38,823 nucleotides of DNA, taken from contig CASFTM010000013.1 of NCBI GenBank assembly GCA_949297775.1, positions 1-38,823 of the forward strand, given 5' to 3'. This document shows, in pieces, positions 1-8,205 of the stretch. Origin of the DNA: an uncultured bacterium (lineage in GTDB: Bacteria; Elusimicrobiota; Elusimicrobia; Elusimicrobiales; Elusimicrobiaceae). Each line of letters begins with the position of its first letter. Position 1 is the stretch's first letter. Both the position numbers and the translations under genes were made by a program. The notes under the pieces are model-generated. The model made no database searches and was not told the origin of the DNA. It was given only the letters and a program-made list of their open reading frames with translations.

Positions 1-1
1 A

Positions 2-430
2 GAATACCTGGCCGCTGACGGGGAAATCTATTTCCGCCCCGGCGCCAAAGAAGCGGTGGAGTTCTTTTATAACCGTGGGTTGAAAGTGGCGTTGGCGTCA
101 TCCAACATTACGCGTTGGGTAATGTTTTTGCTGGAAAAGAAGCATATCAAAAAATATTTTTCTTCCGTTACCACATCCGACGACGTCTCCCGTCCCAAAC
201 CGGACCCCGAAGTCTATTTAAAAACAGCCCAAAAATTGGGGGTGGACGTAAGCGAGTGTTTGGTGTTTGAAGATTCCGTCGCCGGCGCCACGGCGGCGAT
301 TACCGCCCAAATGCGCACCTGCGTCGTTCCGCAAATCAAACAGCCCACCCAATACATCCGCGAAAACGCCTTTAAAATTTATCATTCTTTGCAGGATATT
401 TATCCGGATATGGACGAACTGCTGGCGTAA
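2..430 (+). CDS. HAD-superfamily hydrolase, beta-phosphoglucomutase-like (5' truncated)
   Basis: C-terminal part of a HAD phosphatase. The reading frame is open from base 2, so the start and the nucleophile Asp motif lie outside the window. Motif II is seen as LASSN, motif III as the lysine in SRPKPDPEVY, and motif IV as VFEDSVAG with acidic Mg2+ ligands. This arrangement is typical of the PGMB/phosphoglycolate phosphatase branch, which acts on small phosphorylated metabolites in the cytoplasm. The substrate cannot be told from this fragment. The gene is followed within 25 bases by a strong hairpin terminator. Confidence 0.85.
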   Translation, partial: EYLAADGEIYFRPGAKEAVEFFYNRGLKVALASSNITRWVMFLLEKKHIKKYFSSVTTSDDVSRPKPDPEVYLKTAQKLGVDVSECLVFEDSVAGATAAITAQMRTCVVPQIKQPTQYIRENAFKIYHSLQDIYPDMDELLA

Positions 431-453
431 GCGTTTTTGTAAAAAAGACATAA

Positions 454-481
454 AAAAGCCCCGGTTTTTGCCGGGGCTTTT
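454..481. terminator. Rho-independent terminator, probably bidirectional
   Basis: An 11-bp stem (454-464 with 471-481) around a short loop is flanked by A-runs on the left and T-runs on the right. It sits between the converging ends of the HAD gene and the secreted-protein gene and could stop both transcripts. Confidence 0.85.
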
Positions 482-495
482 GCTGTAGGAGAATT

Positions 496-1116
496 TTAGT
501 TAAGCGAAAGAATTACATATTTGGAAGACAATTCTTCCACCTCTTTCAGTTTGGACGGGTCCTTATAGTGGAAGGTCAGCATTTTATAGGGCGGGTTAAC
601 CACCAGCCAAAACACTTCGTTTCCGTCATTTAACAGGACGGCCAGGACATCTTCCTTGTATTGGCGCACCTGCACCGGTTTTACCTGCCCGTTAAAAAAG
701 CGTTTTAAAAAGTACAGCTGGTCCAAAGAAAGGGTGCAAAAACTGTTTAAATCCACCGCGGTCAAACCATATCCATTAAACAGCGGGTTTGCATTGGCGG
801 CGGTTTTTAACGCATGGTAATTGGCCTTGCATTGAAAAAGCTTCTTTTTATTTTTGCCCAAGCTTGCATAAAAATTTTTCAAGCGGTTATTTTCTTGGGC
901 GTGACGGGAAATGCGGCGCACTTGTTCGCCTACTGCCGTTCCCAATACGGTAACCGTTCCCCGGTTGTCCACCGCTTTGTTCGCTTTTTGCAGGGCAGTT
1001 TCCCAAAAAACAGCTTTATAAGCCGGTTGGTCGTGGCTCTGGGCTTGCAACGCCATAAAAGGCCCCGCCAATAAAGCCGCTACCGCCGTTGCCGCCATCC
1101 ATTTTTTAAAATACAT
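496..1116 (-). CDS. Secreted protein of unknown function
   Basis: 206 aa. The N-terminus is a clear Sec signal peptide: MYFKKW, then an Ala/Leu-rich core, with likely cleavage after ALQAQ. The mature part is basic in its first half and has only two cysteines (FQCKA and SFCTL). It ends in a beta-rich stretch with the segment NEVFWLVVNPPYKMLTFHY. I recognise no family. The start is supported by a GGAGG ribosome site just upstream (AGGGAGGAATTT before ATG). It stands alone between two terminators, facing recO in tandem. Periplasmic or surface location is inferred from the signal peptide only. Confidence 0.7.
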   Translation of the reverse strand: MYFKKWMAATAVAALLAGPFMALQAQSHDQPAYKAVFWETALQKANKAVDNRGTVTVLGTAVGEQVRRISRHAQENNRLKNFYASLGKNKKKLFQCKANYHALKTAANANPLFNGYGLTAVDLNSFCTLSLDQLYFLKRFFNGQVKPVQVRQYKEDVLAVLLNDGNEVFWLVVNPPYKMLTFHYKDPSKLKEVEELSSKYVILSLN

Positions 1117-1166
1117 AAATTCCTCCCTTTTAAGTTAATCCTATTTATTATCCTAAAAAAGAAAAC

Positions 1167-1181
1167 GGCCCAACAAGGGCC
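1167..1181 (-). terminator. Terminator for recO
   Basis: A 5-bp GGCCC/GGGCC stem with a 5-nt loop is followed on the minus strand by GTTTTCTTTTTT. It lies about 40 bases past the recO stop codon. The stem is short but the T-tract is good. Confidence 0.55.
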
Positions 1182-1219
1182 ATTGGACCTAAAAAACGCA
1201 TAGGACCGGGAACAGCTTA

Positions 1220-1915
1220 TTACACCGCCGGGGCGGAAAGGATGTTAAAGTCTTCCTCTCCAGCTGTTTCCAGGCTGGATTCATCTAAGGAAAAACTTTT
1301 TAGAGTATTTAAAGGATAAGTTAAATATTGGTTTAAAAACCGGCGGCATACGCTGTTGCATTTGGCTAAAGAGAGCATTTCCTCCGGGGATGAAAACGTC
1401 AGCGAGGAAAGTTTCTCTTCGTGCATACGGCGCCAAAATTCGGCGGATATTTTTAAAACGGGGCGGTCCAGCCCAAATCCGGCCAGCGTCATCAGCCGCA
1501 GGGTAAAAGCCGCAGCAAAGGCGGGGTTGGGTTCTCCGTATTCCAGCTCGGTTAACGAAGAAAGCAACAGCTCAAACTTGGCTTCGCTGGGCTGGTGCAG
1601 GGGGGTAAGGCGTTGGAAAAGCTCGCAAAAGTGCATCGCTAAAGCCGTACGCCGCAAGCTTTGGCGTACGGAGGGGAATACCTGGTGCAGTTTCCCGCCC
1701 GTTACTGTACCCACGGTGCCTCCGCGGCGTACATAAATGCGGTAATCGGCATACACAAAGGGTTCGCTGAATGCTTTTAATTTGCCGGCCGGGCGCGCCA
1801 CGCCGGGCAGCCGGACGTTGAGGCGCCCGTGCTCACGGGTATAGAGCGATACAATCCGGTCCGCTTCGCGGAAGGGCTGGCGGTAGAGAAGAATGCCCGA
1901 GTCGGTAAATATCAT
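1220..1915 (-). CDS. recO: DNA repair protein RecO
   Basis: RecO loads RecA onto SSB-coated single-stranded DNA in the RecFOR recombination pathway. The N-terminal OB-fold is recognisable from MIFTDSGILLYRQPFREADR, followed by IVSLYTREHGRLNV, as in the family. The rest is the helical C-terminal domain. The usual zinc cysteines are not evident. The frame stays open upstream to 2074, but the family alignment begins at MIFTD, so I place the start at 1915, giving 231 aa. No Shine-Dalgarno is present there. Instead a TATGCT hexamer ends 6 nt before the ATG, which suggests a leaderless transcript. The gene is divergent from rpmH. Confidence 0.85.
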   Translation of the reverse strand: MIFTDSGILLYRQPFREADRIVSLYTREHGRLNVRLPGVARPAGKLKAFSEPFVYADYRIYVRRGGTVGTVTGGKLHQVFPSVRQSLRRTALAMHFCELFQRLTPLHQPSEAKFELLLSSLTELEYGEPNPAFAAAFTLRLMTLAGFGLDRPVLKISAEFWRRMHEEKLSSLTFSSPEEMLSLAKCNSVCRRFLNQYLTYPLNTLKSFSLDESSLETAGEEDFNILSAPAV

Positions 1916-1921
1916 AGTAAC

Positions 1922-1927
1922 AGCATA
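1922..1927 (-). promoter_or_regulatory. -10-like element of recO, leaderless geometry
   Basis: On the minus strand TATGCT is followed by six bases and then the recO ATG, so transcription would start at or next to the start codon. The same spacing occurs before mnmE, gmk and hydE. No convincing -35 hexamer is seen. Confidence 0.45.
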
Positions 1928-2030
1928 GCAAATTTGGCGCGTTCCGGCACAGCCGCCAGACCTTTTTTTGTACGAAAGGGCCAGAAATTCTATAATATAT
2001 AAATAGAGCGGGAGGGAAAATGCAAATTTG

Positions 2031-2059
2031 TTGGCAAGCCGCTCAAGAAAAGCTATAAT
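2031..2059 (+). promoter_or_regulatory. Sigma-70-type promoter for the rpmH operon
   Basis: TTGGCA (2031-2036), a 17-nt spacer and TATAAT (2054-2059) form a near-consensus promoter. It leaves a 5' leader of roughly 90 nt before rpmH. A second TATAAT (1991-1996) with a weaker upstream TTGTAC may be an additional promoter. Confidence 0.75.
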
Positions 2060-2156
2060 ATCAGTACGTTTCACACAGAAACCATTTTAAATTAATTAAT
2101 AGGAGATACGTTTTTTCCAGTCCGGTTTCCGGGCCAGAATTAACGTTTAAGAGAAT

Positions 2157-2297
2157 ATGTTACCGACCTACAGACCTAACAAAAGAAGACGCGCTAAACA
2201 CATCGGATTCAGAGCCAGAATGGCCACCGCCGGCGGCAGAAAAGTACTCAGCGCCAGAAGAGCCAAAGGCCGCCACGAACTGATCAGAGCCGCCTAA
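2157..2297 (+). CDS. rpmH: 50S ribosomal protein L34
   Basis: 46 aa, which is the normal length for L34. The protein begins [18 protein letters not shown] and ends GRHELIRAA. It is rich in Arg and Lys and matches the family core (TYxPxKxxRxxxHGFRxRM, with G replaced by I in HIGF). L34 is a small rRNA-binding protein of the large subunit. Position is classical: it is followed after 4 bases by rnpA. No strong Shine-Dalgarno precedes it (AAGAGA only). The leader of about 90 nt from the promoter at 2031-2059 also carries an AGGAG further upstream. Confidence 0.95.
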   Translation: MLPTYRPNKRRRAKHIGFRARMATAGGRKVLSARRAKGRHELIRAA

Positions 2298-2301
2298 GCC
2301 T

Positions 2302-2679
2302 ATGCCGTCCAACGGTCTGCCGCGCAAATGCCGCCTGCACCTGAAAAATGATTTCCAAAGGGTTATCCAGGGCGGCGCAAAACTGCAATATAACGGAATT
2401 ATACTGTGGTGGCGGTCCGGCCCCGGTGCAGGAAAGCCGGCCCGTTTTGCGGTAGTGGTGTCCAGAAAGCTGGGCCCGGCGGTTGTGCGCAACCGCGCCA
2501 AAAGACTTTTAAGAGAAGCTTTTAGACTAAACAGAAAAGACATTCAACCGGGGGTTGACCTTGTTTTCAGCCCCAGACAAAGCGAAACGTTAACCCATGT
2601 GCACGCAGCGCAGGAAGCGCTCAAGTCACTGTGCGGCAAAGCCGCTTTATTAACCGACTCTTCAGAAAACAAGAAGTAA
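2302..2679 (+). CDS. rnpA: Ribonuclease P protein component
   Basis: 125 aa. RnpA is the protein cofactor that helps RNase P RNA bind and cut 5' leaders of pre-tRNA. The family signature is present as [19 protein letters not shown], with the RNR motif followed by LLREAFR, and an N-terminal aromatic-containing segment [12 protein letters not shown] typical of the substrate-binding face. The gene lies 4 bases after rpmH, in the universal rpmH-rnpA-yidD-yidC order. The C-terminal 20 or so residues are not conserved. Confidence 0.95.
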   Translation: MPSNGLPRKCRLHLKNDFQRVIQGGAKLQYNGIILWWRSGPGAGKPARFAVVVSRKLGPAVVRNRAKRLLREAFRLNRKDIQPGVDLVFSPRQSETLTHVHAAQEALKSLCGKAALLTDSSENKK

Positions 2680-2701
2680 CCGCATATTATTGAAGGGACC
2701 C

Positions 2702-2938
2702 ATGAAGAAGATTTCGCTTGTATGCAAGAATTTATTGCTTTTGCTTCTCAACATCTTTATGTTGACGGTGCGCCCTTTTTTGGGGCCGCGCGGCGTGTGC
2801 CGGTTTGAACCGACATGCAGCCAGTACGCCAGGCAAGCAATTACCAAATACGGCGCGTTTAAAGGCGGGTGGCTCGCGCTGGTGCGGGTATTAAAATGCC
2901 ATCCTTTCCATCCGGGCGGATACGACCCGGTGCCTTAA
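2702..2938 (+). CDS. yidD: Membrane protein insertion efficiency factor YidD
   Basis: 78 aa. YidD is a small membrane-associated protein that assists YidC-dependent insertion. The family signature [23 protein letters not shown] is present in parts, including [11 protein letters not shown] and [18 protein letters not shown] choose the ATG at 2702 rather than a TTG at 2690, because GAAGGGA lies at the right distance upstream and the protein then starts [10 protein letters not shown] with a hydrophobic segment. It sits between rnpA and yidC. Confidence 0.93.
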   Translation: MKKISLVCKNLLLLLLNIFMLTVRPFLGPRGVCRFEPTCSQYARQAITKYGAFKGGWLALVRVLKCHPFHPGGYDPVP

Positions 2939-3022
2939 GGCTGTTTTTTCTGTTTCAAAAGGCTTCCTCTTACCGCGCCGCGGCAGTTTTGTTGCCGGCG
3001 GCTGTTATATAAGAGGAGTTTT

Positions 3023-4630
3023 ATGAACAACAGACAGTTTTTAATTACGGCCATGTTGTTCCTGCTGCTGATTACGGGGTACAACCAGTTTGTTGCCCTG
3101 CCCAGAGCCCGCGCCGCCAAAGAAGCGGCCGAAGCTCAGCTAAAAAAGCAGGAACAAGCCGTCCAACAGCAGTCCGGCGCGCAAAGCGTGCTGGTTGCTT
3201 CTTCCCCTGTAACCAAAGAAAAACCTTCCGCCCCCAAACCCGAAGAATTGTTTACGCTCAATATGCCGCAGGCAGACGTTACCTTTTCTTCCAAAGGGGC
3301 CGGCATCAAAACCTATTTGTTTAAAGACGTGGTGGAAGACGTCAATTTAACCCCGTACGAAGGCGAGGGGTATTTTGCCACGCTGCCGCAGGTAGACTTT
3401 GCCGAATTTTCCCGTACTAAAGATTCCATTACTTTTGTGGGGGACATTGTCCCGGGTTTCAGCGTATACAAGACCTTCCGTTTCAATGAGGACGGCATTA
3501 ATAACGTAAACGTTACGTTTGAAAACAACACTTCCCGCGCGTTGACCGTGGCCCCCTGGAGCTGGAATTTTGGGCCCGGGCTCTCCACCGTCAAGAGCGA
3601 ACTGAACGACAACGCCCGCGAATCCAAAGCCGTATACTTGGTACAGGAAGAAGGCAAAAAGAAGCCTACCCTGGAAACCTTTAAAAAAGGCGACGACCAG
3701 CCGGAACTTCCCTGGACGTGGGCCGGTATAAACAACCGGTATTTCCTGTCGGTCTTAATTCCGCAAGGGTGGAAACCCGGCGATTTAAGCGCCAAAAGCG
3801 AAGTAATCGGCAAGCAAAAACGCCTGTGGGGATTATTTGGGGAAGGCAACCTGGAAGGGCCGCAGCTTTCCGTTGCCGTACCTGGAACCACGGTAGAAGC
3901 CAAATCCAAAGCGGAATATAAGTCGGACTTTTACTTTGGCCCCAAAGATTACAAAGAATTCTTAAAGCTGCCGTACCATTTGGACCGTTCCATTGCGTTC
4001 GGGTTCTTCGGCGCGCTGGGCAAAATCGCCCGCAATGTGCTGGAAACCTTCTACGGCTGGACAGGAAACTACGGGGTAGCCATTATTATGATGACTGTTC
4101 TGCTGCAGCTGATTTTGTTCAAATTTACGCTGATGCAATTAAAATCAGCCGCCCAAATGCGGAAAATCCAGCCCGAGATGAAACGCATTCAGGAAAAATA
4201 CAAAAACAACCAGGAAGCCCTCAGCCGCGAAACGTTGGCCCTGTACCGCAAGTATGGCGTCAACCCGCTGTCCGGATGTCTTCCGATGCTGATACAGCTG
4301 CCTATTTTCCTGGCGTTGTTTAATGCGCTTCGGACGTCGTGGTCCCTGCACGGGGCGAAGTTTGTGTTTTGGATTACGGACCTCTCGTCCAAAGATCCGT
4401 ATTACCTGCTGCCTATTCTGATGGGGGTCGTGATGTATTTCCAGCAGAAAGGCAACATTCCCGCCGGGACGGACCCGGCCCAAGCCGCTATGTTTAAATA
4501 TATGCCGCTTCTGTTTACCCTGCTGTTTATGAACTTTCCGTCCGGGTTGGTGTTGTACTGGCTGACCAACAGCTTAATTACGTTCGGGATTCAGACGGTT
4601 GTCAATAAAAAACTGGCTAAAGCCAAATAA
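3023..4630 (+). CDS. yidC: Membrane protein insertase YidC/Oxa1
   Basis: 535 aa. YidC inserts and folds inner-membrane proteins, alone or with SecYEG. TM1 is at about residues 5-27 (QFLITAMLFLLLITGY). It is followed by a linker rich in Ala, Gln and Pro and a large beta-sheet periplasmic domain to about residue 330, as in Gram-negative YidC. The conserved insertase core follows, with GNYGVAIIMMTVLLQL, the helical hairpin (KMRKIQPEMKRIQEKYK-like) and NPLSGCLPMLIQLPIF. GAGGAG precedes the ATG. The P1 domain supports a two-membrane cell envelope. It is 17 bases upstream of khpB. Confidence 0.96.
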   Translation: MNNRQFLITAMLFLLLITGYNQFVALPRARAAKEAAEAQLKKQEQAVQQQSGAQSVLVASSPVTKEKPSAPKPEELFTLNMPQADVTFSSKGAGIKTYLFKDVVEDVNLTPYEGEGYFATLPQVDFAEFSRTKDSITFVGDIVPGFSVYKTFRFNEDGINNVNVTFENNTSRALTVAPWSWNFGPGLSTVKSELNDNARESKAVYLVQEEGKKKPTLETFKKGDDQPELPWTWAGINNRYFLSVLIPQGWKPGDLSAKSEVIGKQKRLWGLFGEGNLEGPQLSVAVPGTTVEAKSKAEYKSDFYFGPKDYKEFLKLPYHLDRSIAFGFFGALGKIARNVLETFYGWTGNYGVAIIMMTVLLQLILFKFTLMQLKSAAQMRKIQPEMKRIQEKYKNNQEALSRETLALYRKYGVNPLSGCLPMLIQLPIFLALFNALRTSWSLHGAKFVFWITDLSSKDPYYLLPILMGVVMYFQQKGNIPAGTDPAQAAMFKYMPLLFTLLFMNFPSGLVLYWLTNSLITFGIQTVVNKKLAKAK

Positions 4631-4647
4631 GGAAAGGAGCAAATTTT

Positions 4648-5985
4648 ATGCCAAGCAAAATTAAAGTACAAGCAAAAGAAGTGTCCGAGGCTATTGCCAA
4701 AGGGCTGAAAGAATTAGGTTTAAGACGCGACCAAGTGGAAGTAACCGTGCTGGAAAGCCCCAAAAAAGGCTTTTTGGGGATTGGTTCCCGCCCGGCGGTA
4801 GTGGAACTGCGCCAAAAACGCTGGAGCACGGCGGATTTGGATTCGCAGATCTATATGGACGTGCCGAAAAAACGCTCATCCAAATCTTCCCGCGGCGGGC
4901 GCGGCCGCAAGGACCGCGGCGAAAGCTCCCGCTCCGGCCGCCGGAACAGCCGCCGCTATGAACGCCCGGCCGATGCGGTGCGTGAAATCCGCGAAAAACA
5001 GCCCAAAGCCAACGAACCGCAGCTTTTGCCCAGCGAAGCTATCCAGAACGCAGTCATTCCGGAAAACCTTAAAGCTCCGATGCAGGAAGCCAAAGAGTAT
5101 TTGGAAAAAGTGCTTACCCAAATGGGCGTAAAGGTGGAAAATTTAAACGTATGGTGGGACGAAAAACAACAGCGCATTCTGCTGACGTTTGACTGCGACC
5201 ACCCGGCTATCGTCATCGGCAAAGAAGGCAAAACGCTGGAAGCCATCCAGTATTTAACCACGCTGGCGTTAAGCCGCCATTTTGACAAACCGATTTCCGT
5301 CATTACCGACACGCAAAACTATTGGCGCAAAGCGGAAGACAAAATTGACGCCGAAATCGCCAAAGGGATTGATATGATTAAACGCGGCAACAGCGTATTC
5401 CGCTTCCGCCCGATGAGCGCGCAGCTGCGCCGCTACATTCACCGCGCGGTAGAGGGGAACGAATTTGTCTGCACGTCTTCGGAAGGGGAAGGCAAATGGC
5501 GCAAAGTAACCCTGCGCCCGACCGAAAAAGCCCTGGAAGCGGCCCGCGCCAATACGGCCCCGGCGGATTTTGTGCCCGGCGTAATCGGGGAGGACATCCC
5601 GGAGGAAACGCCCGCCCAGCAGGCTGTAGCCGAAGCGGAAGCGGAAAAAGCGTTAAACGAATACCACGAATCCTGCTCCTGCTGCAGCGGGGAAGCGCCG
5701 GCGGAAAACACTTCCGTAGCGGCTCCCGCCGTGCAAGAAGCGGCTTGCGAAACGCCGGCGGCCCAAGCGTCCGCGACGGAAACCGTAACCGTACAGGAAA
5801 CGGTAACGATCATTCCGGCGCAAGAACAGTCCGCTCCCGCGGAAGAGCAGCCGGCGGCTGAGGCCGTCCAACCGGCGCAAGACGCTCCGGCCCAACAACC
5901 GGCCTCTTCGGAAGAAAAACCGGCCTGTGCCTGCGGCCCGCTGTTTGAAGCTCCGGCGGAAAACAGCCAAAACGAAACGAAATAA
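4648..5985 (+). CDS. khpB: RNA-binding protein KhpB/Jag with long acidic tail
   Basis: 445 aa, about twice the usual length. Jag_N domain at residues 1-52 (KKGFLGIGSRPA). Arg/Ser-rich linker at 70-105. KH domain at about 145-222 with the GxxG loop IGKEGKTLEAIQ. R3H domain at about 225-292 with R261-x3-H265 in RRYIHRAVEG. From about residue 300 to the end there is a low-complexity Ala/Glu/Pro/Gln tail with two cysteine groups, SCSCCSG (about 342-348) and CACG (427-430). Family members bind RNA and affect cell division and elongation. The role of the tail is unknown and its Cys groups could bind metal. The gene sits next to yidC as is typical, with GGAG upstream of the start. Confidence 0.9.
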   Translation: MPSKIKVQAKEVSEAIAKGLKELGLRRDQVEVTVLESPKKGFLGIGSRPAVVELRQKRWSTADLDSQIYMDVPKKRSSKSSRGGRGRKDRGESSRSGRRNSRRYERPADAVREIREKQPKANEPQLLPSEAIQNAVIPENLKAPMQEAKEYLEKVLTQMGVKVENLNVWWDEKQQRILLTFDCDHPAIVIGKEGKTLEAIQYLTTLALSRHFDKPISVITDTQNYWRKAEDKIDAEIAKGIDMIKRGNSVFRFRPMSAQLRRYIHRAVEGNEFVCTSSEGEGKWRKVTLRPTEKALEAARANTAPADFVPGVIGEDIPEETPAQQAVAEAEAEKALNEYHESCSCCSGEAPAENTSVAAPAVQEAACETPAAQASATETVTVQETVTIIPAQEQSAPAEEQPAAEAVQPAQDAPAQQPASSEEKPACACGPLFEAPAENSQNETK

Positions 5986-6002
5986 TTTCGGTTGCTTTTG
6001 AT

Positions 6003-6036
6003 AAGACCCCGGTTCCACATTAGGAACCGGGGTCTT
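6003..6036 (+). terminator. Terminator of the rpmH-khpB operon
   Basis: A perfect 14-bp stem (6003-6016 with 6023-6036) and a 6-nt loop lie 17 bases after the khpB stop, followed by TGTATTGT. Confidence 0.9.
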
Positions 6037-6072
6037 GTATTGTGGCAAAATTTTTACGGAGGGTAATACAAG

Positions 6073-6101
6073 CAAACGCCCCGGAAGAACCGGGGCGTTT
6101 G
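6073..6101. terminator. Terminator between converging genes
   Basis: A 12-bp perfect stem (6073-6084 with 6090-6101) and a 5-nt loop lie just past the end of the minus-strand flavodoxin-like gene. It probably serves that gene and backs up the khpB terminator. Confidence 0.8.
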
Positions 6102-6116
6102 TTTGCGTTGTTTGGC

Positions 6117-6671
6117 TCAAATGGTTTTGCCTAATTCCAGGGCTTCTTTTAATTTGCCGGTTTTGATGATGTCGCCAGCGTCCCAGGTTCCGCCTGCAAG
6201 CAGCATACCGCGGTCGGCCCATTTTAAGTAATCGGCAATGGCTTTATAGGTGGCTTTTAAACCGTCGTAATCGCCGTCGGCCTCGTTTCCTTCCGCCGCC
6301 GCCAGCAGGACGCATTCTTTAATTTTCAGTTTGCGCAGGGCGTTGGGCTTCATATACGCGTACAGCTTGTCCACCGCGGCTTTAAGCTGGGCGGTCATAT
6401 TGAACCAGTATAAAGGCGTGCAAAGCACCAGCACATCGGCTTCTTCCAACATCGGGGCCAGCTTTTCAAACTCGTCCGGGAACACGCACGGCTTGCCGGC
6501 GCTCCAGCATTTGTCGCACGCTTTGCAAGGCAAAATGGGGTGGAAAGCCGTTTCAAACACCTGTACTGTATGCCCGGCGGTCTTAACGCCTTGGATAAAC
6601 GCGTCCGCCAACAGGGCGCTGTTGCCCAGCTGGCGGGGACTGCCAGTTAAAACCAATACTTTTTTAGCCAT
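6117..6671 (-). CDS. Flavodoxin-family NAD(P)H reductase / iron-sulfur flavoprotein
   Basis: 184 aa. Flavodoxin-like fold with the FMN phosphate loop near the N-terminus (VLTGSPRQLGNSALLADAF). A compact cysteine motif CKACDKCWSAGKPC at about residues 49-62 resembles the cluster site of Isf-type iron-sulfur flavoproteins. The isoalloxazine contact region is seen as TPLYWFNMTAQLKAAVDK. Such proteins carry electrons between cytoplasmic redox partners, often in anaerobes. The natural substrate is unknown. AAGGAAG precedes the ATG. It is a single gene inserted on the opposite strand between khpB and mnmE, two genes that are commonly neighbours. Confidence 0.85.
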   Translation of the reverse strand: MAKKVLVLTGSPRQLGNSALLADAFIQGVKTAGHTVQVFETAFHPILPCKACDKCWSAGKPCVFPDEFEKLAPMLEEADVLVLCTPLYWFNMTAQLKAAVDKLYAYMKPNALRKLKIKECVLLAAAEGNEADGDYDGLKATYKAIADYLKWADRGMLLAGGTWDAGDIIKTGKLKEALELGKTI

Positions 6672-6843
6672 AAAATCAATCTTCCTTGGTTGCGCCCGGG
6701 GATTACCCGGACGTATGGAAACGCCAGAAAATGCCGTTTCCGTCTACCCCAGTATAGCTTATTTTTCGCCTTTTTGGCGCGCCGGCTGAAAAGTATGATT
6801 TTACGAGGAGAAAAAACCGTCCAAAAACACCCCCAAAAAGTGA

Positions 6844-6849
6844 TAAAAT
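6844..6849 (+). promoter_or_regulatory. -10-like element of mnmE, leaderless geometry
   Basis: TAAAAT ends exactly 6 nt before the mnmE ATG, and there is no Shine-Dalgarno sequence. No good -35 hexamer is seen at 16-18 nt. The start codon itself is fixed by the family N-terminus. Confidence 0.5.
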
Positions 6850-6855
6850 ATACCT

Positions 6856-8205
6856 ATGCAGCAAACCATCTGTGCCTTGGCTACGGGAACAGGCGGGGCG
6901 GTCGCGTTGGTGCGGCTGTCCGGCCCGGAAGCTTGCCGCATTTTTTGCGAGCTTTCCCGCCGCGCGCACCTGCCCGAACCGCGCAAGCAAATTTTGTGCA
7001 CGCTCTACGACGGAGCCGAAACGCTGGATAAGGCACTTGTCACGTATTTCCAGGCGCCGCATTCCTACACCGGCGAGGACGTGGTGGAATTTGCTATCCA
7101 CGCGTCGCCCTATGTAAAGGGGCGGCTGCTGGAACTGTTGTGTGCGCACGGGGCCGCTATGGCCAAGCGGGGGGAATTTTCCCAACGGGCGTTTTTAAAC
7201 GGGAAAATGGACCTGGTGGAAGCGCAGGGGTTGTGCGATTTGATTGCCTCCGGCAATAAGGCATCACATAAATTGGCGATGGACTCGCTGGACGGCAAAC
7301 TGTCTGCGCGGGTGACGGACATCAAAAAACGCCTGTCTGAACTGTTGGCGCAGATAGAAGTGCGCTTAGATGACGTGGACGAAGAAATGACGCCTCTGCC
7401 CGACGAATTTATAAGCGGCGAAATAAACGCTGTGCTGGCGCACATTAAAGCATTGGCGGATACGTTTTCCGTCGGGAAATATATCAAAGACGGGCTGAAA
7501 ACCGCCCTTGTGGGCGCGCCCAACAGCGGCAAATCCAGCTTGTTAAACGCATTGGTGGGGTTTGACCGGGCCATCGTGTCCGACCAAAGCGGCACCACGC
7601 GCGACACGGTGGAAGAAACGCTGGAAATAAACGGGCAGAAAATCATTTTAACCGACACCGCCGGCATCCGCGAACACGCGCTGGACCCGGCCGAAAAAGA
7701 AGGTATGCGCCGCAGCCGCCGCGCGATGGAAGGGGCGGATTTAATTTTATTTGTGCTGGACTCGTCCCGCCTGCTCACGCCGGAAGAACAGGAACTGTGG
7801 CAGGATATCCGCCGCCAGCAAAAACGCACGGTAATCGTGTGGAACAAAACCGATTTGCAAGCCGTCCACCCTGCGCTGGACGAAGCGGAAAACTATACGC
7901 AGGCCGAAGTGTCGTGCAAAACGGGCGAAGGGCTGGAAAATTTAAAGCAACTTATTACCGCCGACGTAACCGAAGCGCAGACCGCGGACGGGCTGATGAT
8001 TTCCAACCTGCGCCATTACGAAGCCTTGCTGCGCGCACAGACGGAACTGGAAAGCGCACTCATCCGCTTGCAGGCGCAGGCGGGGGGAGAAATCTACGCC
8101 GAGCACTTGCGCGGCGCGCTGACGCAACTGCAGGATTTGATTGGGGAAGTAACGCCCGATGACGTGCTGGGGATTATTTTTTCCAAGTTTTGTATGGGGA
8201 AATAA
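6856..8205 (+). CDS. mnmE: tRNA uridine-5-carboxymethylaminomethyl(34) synthesis GTPase MnmE
   Basis: 449 aa. MnmE works with MnmG to modify U34 of tRNAs that read two-codon boxes, using a formyl-folate donor. N-terminal folate-binding domain (TICALATGTGGAVALVRLSGPEA, with HSYTGEDVVEF). G domain with P-loop GAPNSGKS at 220-227, DTAG at 267-270 and NKTD at 330-333. The C-terminal motif FCMGK with the family's cysteine (C446) is intact. It is the first gene of a long operon, and its stop codon abuts the mnmG ATG. The start shows no Shine-Dalgarno, only a -10-like hexamer 6 nt upstream. Confidence 0.96.
   Translation: MQQTICALATGTGGAVALVRLSGPEACRIFCELSRRAHLPEPRKQILCTLYDGAETLDKALVTYFQAPHSYTGEDVVEFAIHASPYVKGRLLELLCAHGAAMAKRGEFSQRAFLNGKMDLVEAQGLCDLIASGNKASHKLAMDSLDGKLSARVTDIKKRLSELLAQIEVRLDDVDEEMTPLPDEFISGEINAVLAHIKALADTFSVGKYIKDGLKTALVGAPNSGKSSLLNALVGFDRAIVSDQSGTTRDTVEETLEINGQKIILTDTAGIREHALDPAEKEGMRRSRRAMEGADLILFVLDSSRLLTPEEQELWQDIRRQQKRTVIVWNKTDLQAVHPALDEAENYTQAEVSCKTGEGLENLKQLITADVTEAQTADGLMISNLRHYEALLRAQTELESALIRLQAQAGGEIYAEHLRGALTQLQDLIGEVTPDDVLGIIFSKFCMGK

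Noticed and set aside
1916-2074. 53-residue N-terminal extension of RecO
   Set aside because: The extra residues do not match the RecO N-terminus, and the family OB-fold begins at MIFTD at 1915.
1916-2156. Possible replication origin upstream of rpmH
   Set aside because: rpmH is often near oriC and the gap is AT-rich in part, but I see no cluster of DnaA boxes (TTATNCACA) and no dnaA, dnaN or parAB. The gap is explained by promoters.
2160-2543. Minus-strand frame across rpmH and rnpA
   Set aside because: It overlaps two strongly conserved genes and has no support of its own.
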